Assembly: GCF_964199755.1 (NCBI RefSeq)
Contig: NC_133901.1
Span: 28,422,397 to 28,486,396, forward strand
Length of the DNA: 64,000 nucleotides
Origin: Larus michahellis
Lineage: Eukaryota > Chordata > Aves > Charadriiformes > Laridae
Reading direction: 5' to 3'
A model generated the notes under the pieces. It was not told where the DNA came from and searched no databases. It saw only the letters and a list, made by a program, of their open reading frames with translations. A program made the translations under genes and the position numbers. Numbering within the stretch: position 1 is the stretch's first letter; the number at the start of each line of letters is the position of its first letter. Shown piece after piece: positions 62,956 through 64,000 of this stretch.

Positions 62956-64000
62956 CGGGACTAAGGCGGGGTGTGATGAGTTTGTCTGTTGGGATGGGCA
63001 CATGTCGAGCAAGGCAGTGTCATCAAGAGATTTCTGGCCAAGGAGCACCTTGCGAGGCCTTTGAACCCCAGCAGCACTCTGCCACATATGGTCAGCAGAG
63101 ACAGGGAGGACTTAACAGCTGTGGTCCACCTTTGTTTTCCAGCAGAAAAGAAACAGCGTGAGATGATGACCTCTGGGCAAAGAGGAGGAGATAAGAGGAA
63201 GAGGATTTGGGGTTTAGGGATGTCTGAGCTTCTCTGGACTGCGCTCAGCGCAGCCAGTCACTCATGATGACTGTTTAGTGTTTTGATCACAAATAAACAT
63301 CTATCTCAGGACTATGCAAGCAGCGGATGAAGTCACTATTAGCACACTTGAAATGAGTGGCCTCCAGCTTCTATTCTAATGTGCCATGGCCCCTGTGGCA
63401 CTGGTGGGTACAGGGAAGCAGGGGTGAAAGGGGGGCTGAGCCCATCTCCTTCTCCCCCTCTCTCACAGGCTCCAGGGAGCTCTGTGCCCTGGGCAACTGG
63501 GACGGGACACTATGGGATGTCAGATGTCAGATAAAATGGCAAAGGGAATTATATCTCAATATTCCTAAAAAGTAAAAACATTAAAGAAACTGAGTGTGAA
63601 AAGGAAGTGATTTCCAGAGGGTTAGCCATGTGCTATTCCAGAATTTTCCAGTCCTGTTTTCTAAAACTGAGGAGCTGCCTGTCCTTAATCCTGCCCCTTT
63701 CAAATGATGCTTCATCATCCCTGCTGAGGTATGCATACACTTTGTCTTTAATCTGTACATAACCATAACTGCCTTTACCTTTCCTTGAACCACTCACCCA
63801 TTTCCAGGAAAAAAAAAAAAAAGTCCCTGAATTGTCTATATTTACAATCCCTTCTCACTTACACGCATCTAACACACTTCTCCTGTGTGCTAACACCTGC
63901 TGAGAGCTGATGAGCCTTCTGCCTAGAAGGCTGTTGTACCCTGTTACTGAGGTGAGTAGTACACAGGATGACCCCAGCTGCACAGGTACTCCATCGGATC

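Larger units (their letters stand above)
61730..62960. promoter_or_regulatory. CpG island with CCDC50 promoter
   Basis: CpG dinucleotides become dense and GC content rises sharply compared with the rest of the window. The stretch covers CCDC50 exon 1 and both flanks. A run of overlapping GC boxes (GGCGGGGCGGGGCGG, 62553-62567) lies about 160-170 bp upstream of the start codon, with no TATA box evident. A TATA-less, multi-start promoter is expected. In human, UTS2B starts head to head with CCDC50, so the island may work in both directions; that part is inference. Confidence 0.75.
62396..64000. other. Upstream flank of CCDC50, no gene identified
   Basis: The first about 600 bp is CpG-island promoter sequence with two long G runs. 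From about 63.0 kb to the window end the sequence is ordinary non-coding DNA. A consensus-like plus-strand donor (GAG/GTGAGT) occurs at about 63951, compatible with an untranslated first exon of a plus-strand gene such as UTS2B, but nothing in the sequence proves an exon there. Confidence 0.5.

Noticed and set aside
1..64000. CRISPR arrays, bacterial operons, phage or plasmid systems
   Set aside because: Spliced vertebrate gene structure, CR1 elements and a CpG island show vertebrate nuclear DNA. No regular spacer-repeat arrays or prokaryotic gene clusters exist.

Overview
This window is vertebrate nuclear DNA, almost certainly from a bird. The evidence is a multi-exon protein gene with GT-AG introns, a CpG-island promoter, long homopolymer tracts, and truncated CR1 retrotransposon 3' ends of the avian type. 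It contains one confidently recognisable gene: CCDC50 (Ymer, C3orf6), on the minus strand, complete from start codon (62395) to stop codon (23384).

Layout, low to high coordinate. Positions 1 to about 17.5 kb are intergenic sequence downstream of CCDC50, with one CR1 fragment, several homopolymers, and AT-rich patches that resemble regulatory DNA; I see no gene there. About 17.5 to 23.4 kb is the probable long 3' UTR of CCDC50. Positions 23384 to 62395 hold twelve coding exons and eleven introns. Intron 1 (17.4 kb) is the largest and lies between exon 2 and the promoter. About 61.7 to 63.0 kb is a GC-rich, CpG-dense promoter region, followed by about 1 kb of upstream sequence with no identified gene. 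From human gene order, UTS2B would be expected to start here and run in the plus direction, but I cannot see its coding exons in this window.

Joining the twelve exons gives an unbroken frame of 536 codons plus stop. Exon 6 (705 nt) is a multiple of three, with the same intron phase on both sides, so skipping it leaves an in-frame 301-residue protein. This mirrors the long and short human isoforms (482 and 306 residues as I recall them). The protein is an acidic/basic coiled-coil adaptor carrying three copies of a D-E-x-I-A-R-x-L motif. Two of these copies are split by introns at the same residue position.

I found no undescribed gene system. The points most worth a second look are the enlarged, internally repeated, multi-frame-open cassette exon 6; the phase-matched repeated motif; a 54-bp tandem repeat close to the promoter; and a few short regulatory-looking palindromes and repeats in non-coding DNA.
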